Assembly (NCBI GenBank): GCA_027214255.1
Contig: JAPWHL010000031.1
Coordinates: forward strand, 1-37,496
Origin: Roseovarius aestuarii
GTDB lineage: Bacteria; Pseudomonadota; Alphaproteobacteria; Rhodobacterales; Rhodobacteraceae
Reading direction: 5' to 3'
Length of the DNA: 37,496 nt
Shown: positions 1-8,141 of the stretch, in pieces
How positions within the stretch are numbered: position 1 is the stretch's first letter
Layout: the number at the start of each line of letters is the position of its first letter
Notes under the pieces: generated by a model
The model's input: only the letters and a program-made list of their open reading frames with translations
What the model was told of the DNA's origin: nothing
Database searches by the model: none
Translations under genes and position numbers: made by a program

Positions 1-67
1 CACGCTCAACAACCTGCGCCACAGCGTCCTGTTTGAACTCGTCTGTAAACCGTATTCCTTTGGTCAT
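1..67 (-). CDS. IS3-like transposase OrfA, N-terminal 22 residues (left copy, runs off edge)
   Basis: Reading leftwards from base 67 the codons give MTKGIRFTDEFKQDAVAQVV and then ER before the window ends. This resembles the N-terminus of the helix-turn-helix OrfA protein of IS3-family transposases, which commonly begins with a basic stretch followed by F-x-x-E/D-F-K-x-x-A-V. The start has only a weak purine-rich upstream region (GAGACGG). The same 22 residues occur at the other end of the window. Whether the copy is intact cannot be seen. Confidence 0.7.
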   Translation of the reverse strand, partial: MTKGIRFTDEFKQDAVAQVVER

Positions 68-129
68 ATCCGTCTCTACTTGGTTCCAAAATTACCAAGC
101 AAACCGTCTACAAATCTAGGGGCACCTCA
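1..129 (-). mobile_element. IS3-like insertion sequence, terminal fragment (left copy)
   Basis: These 129 bases are the exact reverse complement of 37368-37496. Identity stops abruptly at base 129/130, which marks the outer end of the element. Read from that end it begins TGAGGTGCCCCTAG, a TG-start terminus of the kind seen in IS3-family elements, followed about 60 bases later by a transposase start. Only this end is in the window; the rest runs off the left edge. The insertion lies 51 bp downstream of the 3' end of tRNA-Arg. The family assignment is inference from terminus and protein start. Confidence 0.8.
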
Positions 130-180
130 GGATGCCATGCAGGATTGGTTATCGTTCTATCGTCACGAGACTGATTTTTA

Positions 181-257
181 TGGTGCACCCATCAGGATTC
201 GAACCTGAGGCCTCTGCCTTCGGAGGGCAGCGCTCTATCCAGCTGAGCTATGGGTGC
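181..257 (-). tRNA. tRNA-Arg (anticodon CCG)
   Basis: A complete cloverleaf reads on the minus strand: 7-bp acceptor GCACCCA/TGGGTGC, D-arm AGCTCAGCTGGATAGAGC, anticodon stem CTGCC/GGCAG with loop CTCCGAA (anticodon CCG, reading CGG), and T-loop GTTCGAATC. The CCA end is encoded (181-183). It is 77 nt long. The gene lies between the IS end and the 3' end of sufS, on the same strand as suf. Confidence 0.96.
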
Positions 258-266
258 CTTGCGGGC

Positions 267-295
267 GATATAGACCGCCCCGGCCCTGCTCGCAA
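267..295 (-). promoter_or_regulatory. Candidate sigma-70 promoter of tRNA-Arg
   Basis: On the minus strand TTGCGA (295-290) is followed after 17 bases by TATATC (272-267). The -10 ends 9 bp before the tRNA 5' end at 257, a normal distance for a tRNA promoter. It suggests the tRNA has its own promoter. Prediction by eye only. Confidence 0.5.
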
Positions 296-348
296 CGGGT
301 AATTCCGCGTAAGGCGTGCTTCAGCGCGCCGTCACCTTGCAAATGCGC

Positions 349-1569
349 CTAGGCAAATAGATCATGGCACAATTCCAGCCCGTCGATGAGCGCGTCAACC
401 TCGTCTGTGGTGTTGTAGGCCGCAAAGGATGCGCGGCAGGTGGCTGTGACGCCCAAATGCTCCATCAACGGCCCCGCACAGTGATGCCCGGCCCGCACGG
501 CCACGCCCTTTTTGTCCAAAATAGTCGATATGTCATGCGGGTGCCCTGCCCCGTCCAGCGTAAAGCTAAAGATAGCGCCCTTGTCCGGCGTCGTACCTTG
601 CAGGTGCAGCCAGTTCAGCCCGGCCAGACGTTGGGCCGCATAATCTCGCAGGCTATCCTCATGGGCGGCAATCTTCCCCATCCCCAGCCCCATCATATAC
701 TCCAGCGCCACACCCAGCCCGATTGTTTGCACAATACCCGGTGTGCCTGCCTCAAACTTCATCGGCGGATCATTATAGATTACCGCATCGCGCGTAACCT
801 CGCGAATCATGTCGCCCCCGCCCATAAACGGGCGCATCTCGGCCATGCGGTCTTGGCGCACAAAAATTGCGCCAGACCCGCTGGGACCATAGAGCTTGTG
901 CCCGGTGATGGCATAGAAATCACAACCCAGATCATCAACATCGACGGGCATATGCACCGCAGCCTGACTGCCATCAACCAAGACAGCAACACCGCGCGCG
1001 CGTGCCGCGTCACAGATTGTTTTCACATCGACCTTTGTGCCCAGCACATTGGACATCTGTGTGATCGCAATCAGTTTGGTGCGCGGCGTGATCGCATCAA
1101 TCACCGCCTGCGGGTCCAACGCACCCGTTGCGTCAACATCGACCCATTTCAGTACAGCCCCCTGACGTTCACGCAGGAAATGCCAAGGGACGATATTGGC
1201 GTGATGCTCCATCACGCTGAGGATCACCTCGTCACCGGTTTCAAACCGCGGCATGGCCCATCCATAGGCGATCATGTTGATCCCTTCGGTCGTGCCCGAA
1301 TTCAGAACGATTTGATTGTCATCCGCCACCCCAAGAAAGCGTGCAATCGTGCCGCGCACGCTTTCATATTTCTCGGTCGCCAGATTGCTCAACGTGTGCA
1401 GCCCTCGATGCACATTGGCATATTCATGGCTATAGGCCGTGGTGATCGCATCAATCACCACCTGCGGTTTTTGCGCCGAGGCGCCATTGTCCAGATAGAC
1501 CAGAGGCTGTCCGTTTATCTGTCGGGTCAGGATCGGGAAATCCGCTCGCACTGCGTTGACATCAAGCAT
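349..1569 (-). CDS. sufS: Cysteine desulfurase SufS
   Basis: PLP-dependent group II cysteine desulfurase that takes sulfur from L-cysteine for Fe-S assembly on SufBCD. It has 406 residues, normal for SufS. The start matches the family (LDVNAVRADFPIL). Visible motifs are the PLP lysine in ITGHKLYGPSG (Lys225), the catalytic/PLP-stacking histidines EHHAN near 122-123, and the sulfur-carrying cysteine in RAGHHCAGP (Cys364), followed by the short loop typical of SufS. It is the last suf gene here; the upstream Yip1-like gene stops one base before its start, so translation is probably coupled. In many relatives sufT (DUF59) and sufA follow sufS. Here a tRNA and an IS end follow instead. Confidence 0.95.
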   Translation of the reverse strand: MLDVNAVRADFPILTRQINGQPLVYLDNGASAQKPQVVIDAITTAYSHEYANVHRGLHTLSNLATEKYESVRGTIARFLGVADDNQIVLNSGTTEGINMIAYGWAMPRFETGDEVILSVMEHHANIVPWHFLRERQGAVLKWVDVDATGALDPQAVIDAITPRTKLIAITQMSNVLGTKVDVKTICDAARARGVAVLVDGSQAAVHMPVDVDDLGCDFYAITGHKLYGPSGSGAIFVRQDRMAEMRPFMGGGDMIREVTRDAVIYNDPPMKFEAGTPGIVQTIGLGVALEYMMGLGMGKIAAHEDSLRDYAAQRLAGLNWLHLQGTTPDKGAIFSFTLDGAGHPHDISTILDKKGVAVRAGHHCAGPLMEHLGVTATCRASFAAYNTTDEVDALIDGLELCHDLFA

Positions 1570-1570
1570 T

Positions 1571-2167
1571 TTACGCCCCCCCCATAACAGCGGCCATCAG
1601 CACGCCCAGTATAGCCGACAGCCCAACGACCATCGCCATGACACACAGTATCAACACGGCAGCGGCCTTGAACAGATTGTCGAACCCATGCGCCCTGTCG
1701 ATGAAACACACCAAGATTGCAACACCCCAAACAGAAGCAACGACGGCCAAAAGAATGCCCAGTACGGGCATGACCACCACCGAGACCAGCAACAAAAGCT
1801 GAACCATCAGGCGCATGACCTGCAACCATACGATCAAAGCCAAGACATCGCGTATCTGGCCGCGACCGCCCATGCTCTGTCCGATCCACGTCAGTGTCAG
1901 AACTGTGACAACCAGCGCTCCGACCAGAAAAAGCGCCATCAGACCGGGCGATTGAAACGCCGTGGGGATGAGCATTTCTGCATCGGGTTGAGGCGGGCCG
2001 CTGGCCATCATGGACAATGCATAGACCATGGCATTCAGCACACTCATCAGTGCCAACGCCTTCCACAGCCATTCACGCGAAAAGGGTAGCGCGATCAGCC
2101 GCGACGCTGCTGCTCGCGGATCAAACAACGTTTGGCGTGTCAGATCCCAGATAAAGTCAGTCGTCAT
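1571..2167 (-). CDS. Yip1-like integral membrane protein (suf operon)
   Basis: A protein of 198 residues with about five hydrophobic helices, resembling bacterial YIP1-family membrane proteins. I chose the start at 2167 (MTTDFIWDLTRQTL) because it overlaps the end of the upstream gene by only 11 bases. A longer frame to 2239 would overlap it far more and begins with non-membrane, low-quality sequence. The N-terminus (R-Q-x-L-F-D-P-R-x-A-A) is a typical cytoplasmic entry to the Yip1 domain. It lies between sufD and sufS, one base before sufS. A role in Fe-S assembly is suggested only by position; function unknown. Confidence 0.75.
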   Translation of the reverse strand: MTTDFIWDLTRQTLFDPRAAASRLIALPFSREWLWKALALMSVLNAMVYALSMMASGPPQPDAEMLIPTAFQSPGLMALFLVGALVVTVLTLTWIGQSMGGRGQIRDVLALIVWLQVMRLMVQLLLLVSVVVMPVLGILLAVVASVWGVAILVCFIDRAHGFDNLFKAAAVLILCVMAMVVGLSAILGVLMAAVMGGA

Positions 2168-2648
2168 TTGTGCCCCACTCGGCCTCGCGCAGGCCAAGGC
2201 CCCAGAACAGGGCAAAACACCCCAGCCATATAACACCAACGATATTTAACGCTGCGCCCGGACCGACAAACCCGGCCGTCAGCCCCTGCAATAAAATCAA
2301 CGGGCTGGCAGCCAGCAAGGCCCAGAACAGCGCCAAGCGTGCGCCAAACCCACTGCCACGCCCGCCAAACGCGCGGGCGATCCAATGGCTGATCAGTGCC
2401 AACACATACAGAAGCAATGGCGCAATGAACATCCATGCCAGCAGGGTTCCCCCCAACAGCGGGTTCAATTCTTGCCCCGTCAGATGCGCCTCGCGGGCCA
2501 GCCGCGGCATTTGCGCGATAAACATCACCGCGCAACCCGCCACCAGTATTGCCAAGGCACGATCCTCGCGTTCGCCCATTGCCAGCAAGCGCCGCATTAC
2601 ACGGCCCGGCCCGCGATATGTCGCGGCGATATCGCGGGTGACAGACAT
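2157..2648 (-). CDS. Yip1-like integral membrane protein (suf operon, first of two)
   Basis: A protein of 163 residues: a short basic cytoplasmic N-terminus, then about four hydrophobic segments (near 32-48, 68-88, 103-124 and 133-152) and an acidic tail. It is most like Yip1/DUF-type small membrane proteins and looks distantly related to the following gene. Its start codon shares a base with the sufD stop (TGATG at 2650-2646), so it is very likely translated by coupling with sufD. It overlaps the next gene by 11 bases. Molecular function unknown. Confidence 0.75.
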   Translation of the reverse strand: MSVTRDIAATYRGPGRVMRRLLAMGEREDRALAILVAGCAVMFIAQMPRLAREAHLTGQELNPLLGGTLLAWMFIAPLLLYVLALISHWIARAFGGRGSGFGARLALFWALLAASPLILLQGLTAGFVGPGAALNIVGVIWLGCFALFWGLGLREAEWGTNDD

Positions 2649-3934
2649 CAGGCGCGCCGACGCTCTAGCCAGCCTTCCAGAAGGCTTACGATTTCTTCGC
2701 GCAAGGCGTCATCCTCGACCTCGTCCACCGCCTCGGCCAGAAAGGCGAGCGTCAGAAGATCGGTCGCCGTTCCGTGCGGCACGCCGCGCGCGCGCAGGTA
2801 AAACAGCGCCTCGTCGTCAATCGCCCCCGACGTCGATCCGTGCGAGCACGCCACATCATCGGCATAGATTTCCAACTCGGGTTTGGCCAGAAACTGGCTG
2901 TCGCCATCCAACAGCAAAGACTGGCTGATTTGATAACCGTCTGTCTTCTGAGCCCCCGCCTTGACCAGGATTTTTCCCTGAAACACGCCGGTCGCGCCAT
3001 TGCGCAGCACCTTTTTGAACACCTGACGGCTTTCGCACCGTTCGGCGTCATGGGTGATGAACACCGTGTCGTCATGTAGAAAATCGCCATCGCCCATGGC
3101 GGCCCCCGCCACATGGGCCTGCGCATCGTCACCGGTCAGCTCGATCACGCATTCGTTGCGCGTCAGCACCCCATTGGCCGTCATCGTGAAAGATTTGAAC
3201 GCGCTGCGATGGCCCAGACGGGCGAACATATGCGTGACCGCACGCCGCTCGTGATCGCGCCCCTGCACACGCACATGGTGGAATCCGGCATCATCCGCGA
3301 CATCCACCTCCATCACTTTGTTAAGCCGAGCCGCGGCGGGACCGGTTTCCAGAATTGTGACATCCGCGTCGGCATCAATCTTGACCAGATGATGCAAGAT
3401 CGCGTCAGATACTTTTGATTTATGATGATAAATCAGGTTAATTGGACGGCTGACCTTGCCCGTGACATGCATCACGATCCCGTCTGTGGCCGCCGCAGTG
3501 TTCAACGCGGCCAACGGGCGATTGACCGGGGTCTGCCCGCGCGTTTCCAAAGCACCGTAAAGATCCTTGGCCCAATGGATGTCGGCCGCAGCCGCATCAG
3601 AAAGACGTTCGATCGCAACCCCTTCCAGCGCGAAATCATCGCTGGCATCGGCGTCAAAAACCCCGTCGACAAAGACAATCTTCAGCCGATCAAGGCCATC
3701 AAACACCTCTTTGTCGCCACCGTCAAAGATCGCGGCCTCGACAACCTCGGCTTGGGTCAAACTGTCTGGGCGGGTGTATTTCCAGTATTCATCGCGCCGC
3801 TCGGGCAGGCCCATTTCCTGCACACGCGCCAATGCATCATTGCGCGCCACAGTGGCCCAAGTCCCACCAGCAGACACCGAAAGCCCACCTAGCCGACTCT
3901 CGGTCAAGGATCGCTTTGCCTGACTTTGTGCCAT
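2648..3934 (-). CDS. sufD: Fe-S cluster assembly protein SufD
   Basis: Scaffold partner of SufB in the SufBC2D complex that builds Fe-S clusters in the cytoplasm. It has 428 residues, normal for SufD. The SufB/D beta-helix core lies in roughly the last 250 residues and carries the family signature DVACSHGSTSGAIDDEALFY (with His365 in the CSHG motif), the position of the conserved SufD histidine implicated in the cluster site. The N-terminal helical part is variable, as usual. Its start overlaps the sufC stop (TAATG, 3936-3932) and its stop overlaps the next start (TGATG), so sufC, sufD and the Yip1-like gene form a tightly coupled series. Confidence 0.93.
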   Translation of the reverse strand: MAQSQAKRSLTESRLGGLSVSAGGTWATVARNDALARVQEMGLPERRDEYWKYTRPDSLTQAEVVEAAIFDGGDKEVFDGLDRLKIVFVDGVFDADASDDFALEGVAIERLSDAAAADIHWAKDLYGALETRGQTPVNRPLAALNTAAATDGIVMHVTGKVSRPINLIYHHKSKVSDAILHHLVKIDADADVTILETGPAAARLNKVMEVDVADDAGFHHVRVQGRDHERRAVTHMFARLGHRSAFKSFTMTANGVLTRNECVIELTGDDAQAHVAGAAMGDGDFLHDDTVFITHDAERCESRQVFKKVLRNGATGVFQGKILVKAGAQKTDGYQISQSLLLDGDSQFLAKPELEIYADDVACSHGSTSGAIDDEALFYLRARGVPHGTATDLLTLAFLAEAVDEVEDDALREEIVSLLEGWLERRRA

Positions 3935-4689
3935 TACGCCACCTCCGCCAGAATGTCGGCATATCCGTTTTTCTCGACCTCAAGGGCCAGTTCCGGACCA
4001 CCGGTTTTGATGATGCGCCCGTCGGCCATGATGTGAACAACATCAGGTTTGATATGGTCCAGAAGCCGTTGATAATGCGTAATAACCAAAAATCCACGGC
4101 CTTCGGTGCGCAGCGCATTCACACCCTCGCTGACCAGTTTCATCGCGTCCACATCCAGACCTGAATCCGTTTCATCAAGGATGCACATCCGTGGTTCCAG
4201 CATCGCCATTTGCAGAATTTCGTTGCGTTTCTTCTCGCCACCCGAAAAGCCAACATTGACCGGGCGTTTCAACATATCCGCGTCAATTTTCAGATCCTTC
4301 GCCTTGGCGCGGATCACCTTCAGGAACTCTGCTGCGCTCATCTCGTCTTCGCCGCGCGCCTTGCGTTGGGCGTTTACGGCTGTGCGCAGAAAGGTCATGT
4401 TACCAACACCAGGGATTTCAACCGGGTACTGAAACGCCAAGAACAGGCCTGCGGCGGCGCGCTCTTCCGGCTCCATGTCCAGAATGTCATCGCCGTCCAA
4501 TGTCGCGCTGCCCTCGGTGACCTTATACCCGTCGCGTCCGGCCAAAACATAGCTGAGCGTCGATTTCCCCGAGCCGTTTGGCCCCATAATCGCATGCACC
4601 TTGCCCGCCTCTACGGACAGGTTCACACCCTTCAGGATTGTTTTGTCTTCGTCTTCAAGATCAACGTGCAGGTTATTGATATTCAACAT
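3934..4689 (-). CDS. sufC: Fe-S cluster assembly ATPase SufC
   Basis: ABC-type ATPase of the SufBC2D complex. The start at 4689 gives 251 residues (MLNINNLHVDLEDE) and is preceded by GAGG six bases upstream; an ATG 15 bases earlier is possible but lacks a ribosome-binding site. Visible motifs are Walker A GPNGSGKST (36-44), Q-loop AFQYP, signature FSGGEKKRNE (SufC-specific form), Walker B MCILDETDSGLD and the switch histidine ITHY. No transmembrane segment is present, as expected. It is separated from sufB by an unusual 244-bp gap but overlaps sufD by one base. Confidence 0.95.
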   Translation of the reverse strand: MLNINNLHVDLEDEDKTILKGVNLSVEAGKVHAIMGPNGSGKSTLSYVLAGRDGYKVTEGSATLDGDDILDMEPEERAAAGLFLAFQYPVEIPGVGNMTFLRTAVNAQRKARGEDEMSAAEFLKVIRAKAKDLKIDADMLKRPVNVGFSGGEKKRNEILQMAMLEPRMCILDETDSGLDVDAMKLVSEGVNALRTEGRGFLVITHYQRLLDHIKPDVVHIMADGRIIKTGGPELALEVEKNGYADILAEVA

Positions 4690-4933
4690 AAGTAGCCTCG
4701 TCATACAGAGTGTTTCGGTGCGGCCTCAGGGCCAGGTCATCATTGTGTTACGCATCGCCGACCGGCCCTACGCATAAGCGGTGTGTGCCCGTGTCGTGGT
4801 CCATCGCGGCATCGGCGTCAAAATACATCTCGTCCGTTTCTTGCGGGAATGGCAGCCCATCGCAAAAAGGCCTTCGTCAGGATCTGCGCGCCGATCTTAG
4901 GCGAAACAGTCAGATCCGAATGGACCACAAGGT
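4690..4933 (-). other. sufB-sufC intergenic gap, possibly an eroded small gene
   Basis: This 244-bp gap is striking in an operon whose other junctions overlap or are under 40 bp. No intact gene with a good start is visible. On the minus strand one frame reads HSDLTVSPKIGAQILTKAF. The other reads CDGLPFPQETDEMYFDADAA and then a further 18 residues to a stop near 4750. The two could be joined by a one-base slip at the T5 run (4864-4868). This may be a frameshifted small gene or chance. Confidence 0.25.
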
Positions 4934-6457
4934 TTAGCCCACCGACCCTTCCAGAGAAATCGCAACCAGTTGCTGTGCCTCCATTGCGAATTCCATCGGC
5001 AGGGCCTGCAACACGTCCTTGCAGAACCCGTTGACAACCAGCGCAACGGCCTCTTCCTCGTCCATGCCGCGCTGGCGGCAATAGAACATCTGATCGTCGT
5101 CTACCTTGGAGGTCGTCGCCTCATGCTCAACGCGGCTGCTGTTGTTCTTGACTTCGATGTAGGGCACCGTGTGCGCGCCACATTTGTCACCGATCAACAG
5201 GCTGTCACATTGCGTATAGTTACGTGATTCCTTGGCCTTAGGGTGCATACTTACCAATCCGCGATACGTGTTCTGCGCCTTGCCCGCACTGATGCCTTTG
5301 GACACGATCCGCGATTTGGTGCGTTTGCCAAGATGGATCATCTTTGTGCCTGTATCGGCCTGCTGCATGTTGTTGGCGATCGCGATCGAATAAAACTCTC
5401 CCTGTGAATCGTCCCCGCGCAGGATGCAGCTTGGATATTTCCACGTCACGGCAGAGCCGGTTTCAACCTGCGTCCACATCACCTTGGCCCGGTCACCGCG
5501 GCAATCGGCGCGTTTGGTGACAAAGTTATAGATGCCGCCTTTGCCGTTCTCATCACCGGGGTACCAGTTTTGAACGGTTGAATATTTCACCTCGGCGTCT
5601 TCTTCGATGATGATTTCCACCACCGCCGCATGCAGCTGAGATTCATCGCGTTGCGGCGCAGTACAGCCTTCCAAGTAGCTGACATAGCTACCTTTATCGG
5701 CAATGATCAACGTGCGCTCGAACTGGCCCGTATTTTCGGCGTTGATGCGGAAATAGGTGCTAAGCTCCATCGGGCAACGCACCCCCGGCGGCACGTAAAC
5801 GAACGAGCCATCCGAAAAGACTGCGCTGTTCAATGTCGCGTAAAAGTTGTCGTTCACCGGCACAACCGAGCCAAGGTATTTCTTGACCAACTCGGGATGC
5901 TCGCGGATTGCCTCGGAAATCGAACAAAAGATCACGCCCGCTTCGCGCAGTTCCTTTTGAAAGGTCGTGCCGACAGAAACACTGTCAAACACCGCATCCA
6001 CAGCCACTTTGCGCGCCTCGGCAGGCATTTCGCCCGCACCTTCAACGCCAGCCAAAATAGCCTGCTCTTTCAAAGGAATTCCCAGCTTGCTGTATGTTGC
6101 CAACAGCTTGGGATCGACCTCATCCAACGACTTGGGTTTGACCATCATCGATTTGGGACGGGCGTAATAATATTGTTCCTGAAAGTCGATTTCCGGATAA
6201 TCGACCATGGCCCAGTCCGGTTCAACCTTGGTCAACCAACGCTCATAGGCGGCCAAACGCCACTCCAGCATCCATTCAGGTTCTTCGTTTTTCTCTGAAA
6301 TCAGGCGCACGATATCTGTGGTCAGGCCTTTGGGCGCATATTCCATTTCGATATCAGTAGACCAGCCATATTTATAGGCCCCGCCCACTTCGCGTACCGC
6401 GTCCACCGTTTCCTGATCGACCCCGTCCTTGACCTGTGTGTCGTCCAAAACCGTCAT
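4934..6457 (-). CDS. sufB: Fe-S cluster assembly protein SufB
   Basis: Main scaffold subunit of SufBC2D, receiving sulfur and assembling the cluster. It has 507 residues, normal for alphaproteobacterial SufB. The C-terminal SufB/D core is very well conserved: the region around GDKCGAHTVPYIE carries the catalytic cysteine (Cys426), followed by VEHEATTSKV, MFYCRQRGMDEEEA and VNGFCKDVLQALPMEFA. The start at 6457 is preceded by AAGGAG six bases upstream. It is 18 bp downstream of the cysteine desulfurase gene and 244 bp upstream of sufC. Confidence 0.96.
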   Translation of the reverse strand: MTVLDDTQVKDGVDQETVDAVREVGGAYKYGWSTDIEMEYAPKGLTTDIVRLISEKNEEPEWMLEWRLAAYERWLTKVEPDWAMVDYPEIDFQEQYYYARPKSMMVKPKSLDEVDPKLLATYSKLGIPLKEQAILAGVEGAGEMPAEARKVAVDAVFDSVSVGTTFQKELREAGVIFCSISEAIREHPELVKKYLGSVVPVNDNFYATLNSAVFSDGSFVYVPPGVRCPMELSTYFRINAENTGQFERTLIIADKGSYVSYLEGCTAPQRDESQLHAAVVEIIIEEDAEVKYSTVQNWYPGDENGKGGIYNFVTKRADCRGDRAKVMWTQVETGSAVTWKYPSCILRGDDSQGEFYSIAIANNMQQADTGTKMIHLGKRTKSRIVSKGISAGKAQNTYRGLVSMHPKAKESRNYTQCDSLLIGDKCGAHTVPYIEVKNNSSRVEHEATTSKVDDDQMFYCRQRGMDEEEAVALVVNGFCKDVLQALPMEFAMEAQQLVAISLEGSVG

Positions 6458-6475
6458 GGTCCACTCCTTAAAATC

Positions 6476-7519
6476 TCACGCCCCGCGGGCGCGGTGTCTT
6501 TCCAAGCGCTTCAGCCAAACATCGGCAAAACGCATTACATCCTGTTCCGTCGTTTCAGGCCCCATTGAGACCCGAATCGCAGAGGCCGCCAGATCGGGGG
6601 CGAACCCCATCGCCGTCAAAACCCGGCTGGCGCGCACCTTGCCGCTTGAACAGGCCGAACCCGCCGAAACGGCAAACCCTGCCAAGTCCAATGCCATAAC
6701 CTGCGTCTCGCCTTTCCAGCCCGGCGTCAGCATGCAGGTCGTGTTGGGCAAGCGCGCCACATCATTCCCGACAAAAATAGTATCTTTTGCGCGGGCTGCA
6801 ATGCTCTTTTCTAGAATGTTTCTAAGTTTTGCAACCCGCGACCAAACATCAGCATTCAAATCCTGTGCTGCTGCCTCGGCTGCGGCCCCGAAGCCCGCGA
6901 TTCCAATCACGTTTTCCGTCCCCGAGCGCCGCCCCATTTCCTGTCCGCCGCCCTTGATTTGGGCCACGACATCCGTACCGCGACGCACCACCAATGCGCC
7001 GATTCCCTTGGGCCCGCCCAGTTTATGCGCCGAGATCAGCGCCATTTTCACGCCTGATGCGTCGAAATTCACCGCGATCTTGCCAAAACCCTGCGTCATG
7101 TCGCTTACCATCAGGTCTTGCGGCAAGGCCTGGATGATCCCGGTTTCCGAGTTCGCCAGTTGCAAAACGCTGTGCGCAGGATCGGAAAGTGTTACACGAC
7201 CCTGTGAATCCACAGCCAAAGAGTTATCGGTCCACGACGACACGGCATCGTGTTCGATCCACGTCCCGAACAACCCACGCCCGGCGCAGGCCAACGCCGC
7301 GGCCTCAGTTGCGCTAGAGGTGAAAATCACATCATGGCCCTCTGCGCCAAACGCCGCAGCCACCTGCGCGCGGGCGCGCTCGACAACCCCCTTGGCGGCC
7401 CGGCCTTCGCCATGCACGCTAGAGGGGTTGCCACAGACATCCATGGCAGCACACATCGCCGCACGCGCCTCGGGGCGTAACGGCGTGGTTGCGTTATGAT
7501 CCAGATAAATCCGGGTCAT
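6476..7519 (-). CDS. Cysteine desulfurase, group I (IscS/NifS-like)
   Basis: Fold type I PLP enzyme expected to mobilise sulfur from cysteine. I use the start at 7519 (MTRIYLDHNATTPLRPEA), which matches the family N-terminus; an in-frame start at 7576 would overlap iscR. It has 347 residues, shorter than the usual 380-400. The PLP lysine is Lys166 in SAHKLGGPKG and the catalytic cysteine is Cys290 in SAGSACSSGK, with RRSGTEN near 198-203. Some usual motifs diverge: LANSETG for LANNETG and SDMTQGFGKI for the common D-A-Q-x-x-G-K. It lies 34 bp after iscR, so the operon encodes two desulfurases, this and SufS. Confidence 0.9.
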   Translation of the reverse strand: MTRIYLDHNATTPLRPEARAAMCAAMDVCGNPSSVHGEGRAAKGVVERARAQVAAAFGAEGHDVIFTSSATEAAALACAGRGLFGTWIEHDAVSSWTDNSLAVDSQGRVTLSDPAHSVLQLANSETGIIQALPQDLMVSDMTQGFGKIAVNFDASGVKMALISAHKLGGPKGIGALVVRRGTDVVAQIKGGGQEMGRRSGTENVIGIAGFGAAAEAAAQDLNADVWSRVAKLRNILEKSIAARAKDTIFVGNDVARLPNTTCMLTPGWKGETQVMALDLAGFAVSAGSACSSGKVRASRVLTAMGFAPDLAASAIRVSMGPETTEQDVMRFADVWLKRLERHRARGA

Positions 7520-7553
7520 GCCCGGCCGCAAACACGACGTGTCTGGCCCATCC

Positions 7554-8015
7554 TCATTCTTCGTCCACCACCGCAAAAAGAGTTGGGACCGCCGGACACG
7601 GGGCCAAGGTATTATCGATCACGTCGCTTAATCTGGTCTGGTGCAAAAACACATAGACATGTGCGCTTAACCCTTCCCACAAACGGTTTGACATAGATTG
7701 CGCGCGCGACCCCGACGCGCCGCCGGACGCCCCCGCTCCCTTGTGCAACGCATCCACGGTCTCATCCACTGCGGCCAGAATCTCGGACACCCGAATTTCA
7801 GAGGCCGGTCGCGCCAGACGATAGCCCCCACCCGGCCCACGCACCGATGCAACCAAATCCGCGCGGCGCAGTTTCACAAACAATTGCTCCAAATAAGACA
7901 GTGACACCTGCTGACGTTTGGACACATCACCCAGCGTGACCAGACTGTCCGCAGGCTGCAACGCGATATCGGCCAGTGCGACCATCGCATAACGCCCCTT
8001 TGTACTGAGCTTCAT
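7554..8015 (-). CDS. iscR: Rrf2-family regulator IscR, single-cysteine type
   Basis: Winged-helix transcriptional regulator, first gene of the suf operon. The start at 8015 (MKLSTKGRYAMVALADIAL) is the canonical Rrf2 N-terminus; a longer frame to 8063 adds non-homologous residues. It has 153 residues. The DNA-binding half is well kept (VSLSYLEQLFVKLRRADLV, VRGPGGGYRL). The cluster region after VDETVDALHKG has AGASGGASGSRAQS where enterobacterial IscR has its three cysteine ligands, and the only cysteine in the protein is Cys140. Single-cysteine IscR is known from Rhodobacter sphaeroides, where it still binds an Fe-S cluster and represses iron-sulfur genes. The same role is inferred here. Confidence 0.9.
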   Translation of the reverse strand: MKLSTKGRYAMVALADIALQPADSLVTLGDVSKRQQVSLSYLEQLFVKLRRADLVASVRGPGGGYRLARPASEIRVSEILAAVDETVDALHKGAGASGGASGSRAQSMSNRLWEGLSAHVYVFLHQTRLSDVIDNTLAPCPAVPTLFAVVDEE

Positions 8016-8141
8016 AGTCCATCCCCTTTTGCCCCCGGATACGGCGGCTTTGTCGTCACCCAACGTCGAAGCGATTGACCTTGCGCCTCTCAGCGCTTAT
8101 CTCGCAGTGCAGCCAATCTGGCCGGAACACTCCGGGCAGAA

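Noticed and set aside
313..330. Hairpin GGCGTGC-TTCA-GCGCGCC after sufS
   Set aside because: A 7-bp stem but no T-run on the minus strand, so I do not call it a terminator.
364..1587. Long plus-strand open frame of 407 codons
   Set aside because: It is antisense to sufS, whose motifs and length are unmistakable; the plus-strand product has no recognisable domain.
6807..6826. A second Irr-like site, TTTCTAGAATGTTTCTAAG
   Set aside because: It lies inside the cysteine desulfurase gene, lacks the correct half-site order and has no promoter nearby.
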